This document shows positions 60,539 through 64,000 of a stretch of 64,000 bases of DNA, piece after piece. The stretch is from contig JAHRBC010000004.1 of NCBI GenBank assembly GCA_022702545.1, positions 5,920,001 to 5,984,000 on the forward strand, read 5' to 3'. Below the pieces are notes generated by a model. The model was not told the origin of the DNA. It saw nothing but the letters and a program-made list of their open reading frames with translations, and made no database searches. The DNA is from Phycomyces nitens. Taxonomy: Eukaryota > Mucoromycota > Mucoromycetes > Mucorales > Phycomycetaceae. A program made the position numbers and the translations under genes. Positions within the stretch are counted from its first letter, which is position 1. Each line of letters begins with the position of its first letter.

Positions 60539-63500
60539 TTATCCTTGATCTACTCCTAGGAAATTTCGACAACGATACAGGAATGTCTCCCAATAATCAT
60601 CAAAGGTCGAACATATTGTAATTTTTCGAGATGATCTCGGGTGATCTTCGTCAGGAAACCCACAGACAAGACTTAAAATATTTCCTACCAATGACCAATG
60701 CCCAAAGCTTTCTGCACACGTTGAAGTATATTGGCCTTCTTGATCAAATCCATGGAGGACCTGGAGGGTGTACAGCCAGTTCCAAATCTCCTCTCCTTTA
60801 TCCCAAACAGACAGATCAAAATCACTATCCTCGGCTTTAAGATGGTCAATTAAGACCTGGCAGAAATATAGTGTGCTTTTTGCTGGTGAATTTGGCTCAA
60901 CGTGTACGTTTGAATCTAGTCTGGTTCTCAGCAAATTAATTAGATTTATCCAGGCTTCTGTAATTATCGGTGTGTGAGGATATAGAAGCGAGTCTCGGAC
61001 GGTAAATTTTGCATGGTCGTGACCCAGCGCCATCAGCACTCTTAATAAGTGATTGATCATCTTGTCGACACCAAACCGCCCATCTACTTGATGTATTACT
61101 CTTTCTCTGGTTGGATTCGACGATGTATAGTCTCGGTACAAGAAAGATTTAAATTCGTCTTTTGAGGTCGTATTAATTCCATTAGAATCATCCTGAAGAG
61201 TCAATACAATCAATTTATCCAACACGTTCAACGGATCGTCCGACTCTTCTGGTTCTTGTGGATCCAATTCCTCGAGACACAGTAGCCAATCCAAGGTAAA
61301 CAGAAGAAGTACAACCAGTTGTTTCCAGACACCTGAATCTCGAATTACTTGATCAATTCTGATGTTGTCTGCATAAAAGTCATTGCCCGAAAGTTTCATA
61401 ATACGGCTTGTAAGAGCTTCTATATTTTTTCGAAAGAATCTTGCTGATATTTCCCTTTCTTCATTGGTTTGGAGGCTCGGGATCCAACGCGTCAAACAAA
61501 ATGTTACATACTTGAAAAACTCGATACATTTTGGCATGGTTTCTTCTTCGTTGAAAACTCCATTCCTATGCCATGGACTAGACATGTGTTTGAAACACTC
61601 CCAGAATAATGTTTGGACAATTGAAAGTGCATCTTCAATTGTTTGCTCTCCTCCAGTGTCTTTACCAAATGTTGCGCTTGGGATTCTTGGTAGACATACC
61701 CAGTTATATGGATCATCAATGTCCATTTCATCATTTGGCATACTCGCGAGTGTTCGCCTTTTTAAAAAGACTGTAGACTCTAAACATGAATGCTCTTTGA
61801 AAGGTTCGATTTTGAAATTAATGGAAATACGGTTATATCTCGGAGTAGGTTCTCTGATTCTACGGTATGGCTGTGTATTTTCGCTTGGAAGTACCTCCAC
61901 AGGCTTTACGTATGGTATTGTTTTCTTTTTTGGTTTCGGATTCTTACGACGAGAAGATTGAGGTCGGCTTTCTGAGTTGGAAACATATGAAGAGCGAATA
62001 TCTCGTTCTATTCGAGATGATAAAGGTAAACTGTTCATTCTTTCCGCGTTATGATTCCTGGTTGAAGGTAATTCGTCTTCACTATCAGAATATATTTGAA
62101 CAACATCTCTTTGGAATGATAGTGTAGATGTCCCTGATTCATTGACGGGATTTTTTGGGAGATCTGATCTAACGGAATCTTCTGTATCAGCCATATCTTC
62201 GTCTGAATAGTACGTTTGTATAGACTTTTTATCAGTCCGGGCAGGTTTCTTTTGAGTACGTTTTGACTTGGTTGCCACTCTTTGATTACCAAGACTTTTT
62301 TGAAGGTGTTTCTCTTTTCTAAGCTCATTCGAATAGACCTTTTGAAAGGACATTGGAAGAACTCCTCGTATAAACTTTTTGTTGTTTTGTAAATCATCGA
62401 TAGTAGGTAGCTTCACGCGTTGGGTTACTGTGTATTGTTCATCAGGAACAATAAATGAATCTTCTGGTGATATCTTTCTTTCCAAGCTACGATATTTTGA
62501 TTTGGCAGCCTTGTTGAGAGAAGATGTACTTCCTTCAGCTGCTACATTTGAAGCCTTTCCTGGGTATTTTCTTACAGGCTCTGGCGAAGGTTCTCTAGAT
62601 TCTTGTGATGATACATATATCTCGCTATCTAAAATACCAAAAAAAAACATTCATTTTCTGGACAGTAATAGTCTTGTAAATCAAAGTACCTTTAGGTTCT
62701 TTCCGAGAGGAATGTCGTTTGGTAAAGGCTTCATAGTTGTCAGGGAATTCAAAAATATCTTCAACAGAACTTTCTAATTCGCTTTCTTCGTCACTATCTT
62801 CGAGAGCTAGATATCTATTCTTCTTTCTTCTCGTGTAATTCAATTGAAGCTGGCCATAGCTATCATGCATTTCGTCGTCTTCTTGCAGATTCACCTCGGC
62901 TGCTTCACTTATTTTATGAGTACTAATAGAGCCAGCATCGTTGGACTCCCAGTTATCTATAGGAGAACCATAATTCTGTGATGGATCAAACGATTGAGAG
63001 CTTCGGTAAGATGGTTTTGAAGCAACTTTAGGCTGTGATACCAGTGAAGACAATGTAGAAGCAGAGGGTTTTGTTTTGTTTGAATGAAGACCTTTCTTAT
63101 TTTTCCTTTGGTAAGTAACGAGGGGACGATGCTGTGTCTTGGAGGTCGGTATAGATCGTGGTGGCAAAAACAACCTTTGGCTTTCTTTCAAAGATTGCTC
63201 AAACGAGAACTCATCATTGAATTCCTGATCCAGATTTGTTTGCACTTCCTCAGAAGGAGCTCTATTAAACTCTTGCGATACATTTGAGTCCATAGTATCC
63301 TCTATAGTGTCATATTCACTGCATAGATCTTCTGCACTAGATTGAGCTTCTTCGTCTTCTTCCATATCATTGCCATCGTCCACGTAGTTGAAATCTTCTC
63401 CGCTGCTGTAATAGCCTTCGTAGCGAGATTCTTTAGTTCGTTGTCTTTTTGGAATATGTTCGTAGCTTTGCAATACTCGACGTTCCTCCTCGGCTCTTGT

Positions 63501-63949
63501 TGCGGTAGAAATGATCTTGTCGACAATAGAATTATATCTAGCGCTATCTACTGTATAGGGATGTTTTTGAATGTTACTTCGTTTTCGAAATGAGCGTCCA
63601 CTGGTTGTTATGTTGGTCGTGGTTGATTGAGAGGCATTCGATTGGGTTAATGGTTTTGGGTCTGGTTGTGTTTGGACTAGTGAATTTGGAGTTTGGATGG
63701 GTAGATTGCTCGATAGATTTGTACCAAGAAGCTCATTTAATGGTGGGAGATCTTTAAGAAATAAAAATGTGAATGATTGTCGATATCATTAGATAATGAG
63801 AATCTACATGTTTTATTACCCTTGATAGATCCAAATGCGCAGCTTATCTTCATTGTCTTTGCGAATTCATCAGGGTTCATTCTGGCAATCGCATTGATTC
63901 GAGCAATGTCAAGTGGATATTGATCTGATGTTCCTTCATGATTAGACAT
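60539..63949 (-). CDS. Large protein resembling the Mus7/MMS22 DNA-repair family
   Basis: Exons 63820-63949, 62690-63751 and 60539-62628 give 1093 aa. Residues about 45-580 are low complexity, acidic and Ser-rich. A short block near residue 91, FRKRSNIQKHPYTVDSARY, resembles the N-terminal motif of Mus7/MMS22 proteins. The C-terminal half is helical, with FLKRRTLASM, DDPYNWVCLPRI, SSPWHRNGVF and DDYWETFLYR. Mus7/MMS22 proteins act with a cullin ligase (Rtt101 in budding yeast) at damaged replication forks. If the call is right the protein is short for the family (fission yeast Mus7 is much longer). The family call rests on motif memory. Confidence 0.55.
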
Positions 63950-64000
63950 GTTAAGCTACTCATATCAATCAAATTGCGCCCTTTATTAATATTAATATTC
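63950..64000. other. Window edge, upstream of the MMS22-like gene
   Basis: 51 bp of AT-rich sequence upstream of the 63949 start, with no feature seen. Confidence 0.5.

Overview
The window looks like nuclear DNA of an early-diverging fungus, most likely Mucoromycota (Mucorales-like). The intergenic DNA is AT-rich. The genes carry many short introns of about 50-100 nt with CTAAC-type branch points. The gene set is typically fungal: CCH1 calcium channel, URA2-type pyrimidine fusion enzyme, SFP1-like regulator, ARB1 and a TRL1-type tRNA ligase. The decayed Tc1/mariner transposases have the style seen in Mucorales. Species cannot be fixed from the sequence alone.

Layout. 1-11.5 kb is a transposon graveyard. 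A non-LTR retrotransposon (LINE, about 301-5980) has two tandem 195-bp units in its 5' leader, an intact ORF1 and a broken ORF2. Around it lie at least four decayed Tc1/IS630-type transposases and a possible rRNA/tRNA-like fragment. One cellular gene, a TatD-family hydrolase, sits among them. 13.5-16 kb holds a long-chain acyl-CoA synthetase. 16-22 kb is gene-poor and contains a 2.3-kb element with long inverted repeats. 22-22.5 kb has an intronless MerT-like/heavy-metal-domain fusion. 24.2-29.8 kb holds an SFP1-like zinc-finger regulator and the 60S biogenesis factor MAK21/NOC1. 29.8-35 kb shows no convincing gene. 35-57.5 kb is gene-dense: CCH1, URA2/CAD, the ubiquitin protease UBP14/USP5, exosome subunit RRP41, ARB1 and a single-domain tRNA ligase. 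57.5-64 kb has another transposase relic, an unrecognised gene with unresolved 5' end, and a large protein resembling the Mus7/MMS22 repair family.

How the genes relate. SFP1-like and MAK21 both serve ribosome production. RRP41 and ARB1 share one short bidirectional promoter and both act on RNA turnover or silencing. CCH1 and URA2 are divergent. URA2/UBP14 and ARB1/TRL1 are convergent pairs with very short 3' gaps.

The most notable observation is in CCH1. One intron (36169-36258, minus strand) has AT-AC ends, an exact U12-type 5' splice signal and a U12-type branch site. Only this splice restores the conserved reading frame, so it is evidence for a minor-spliceosome intron in this fungus. 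The same gene also carries an apparent 1-nt frameshift near 40831. Exon-intron structures were built by hand from frame, splice signals and family conservation; coding lengths sum to whole codons in every complete gene except at that CCH1 frameshift.
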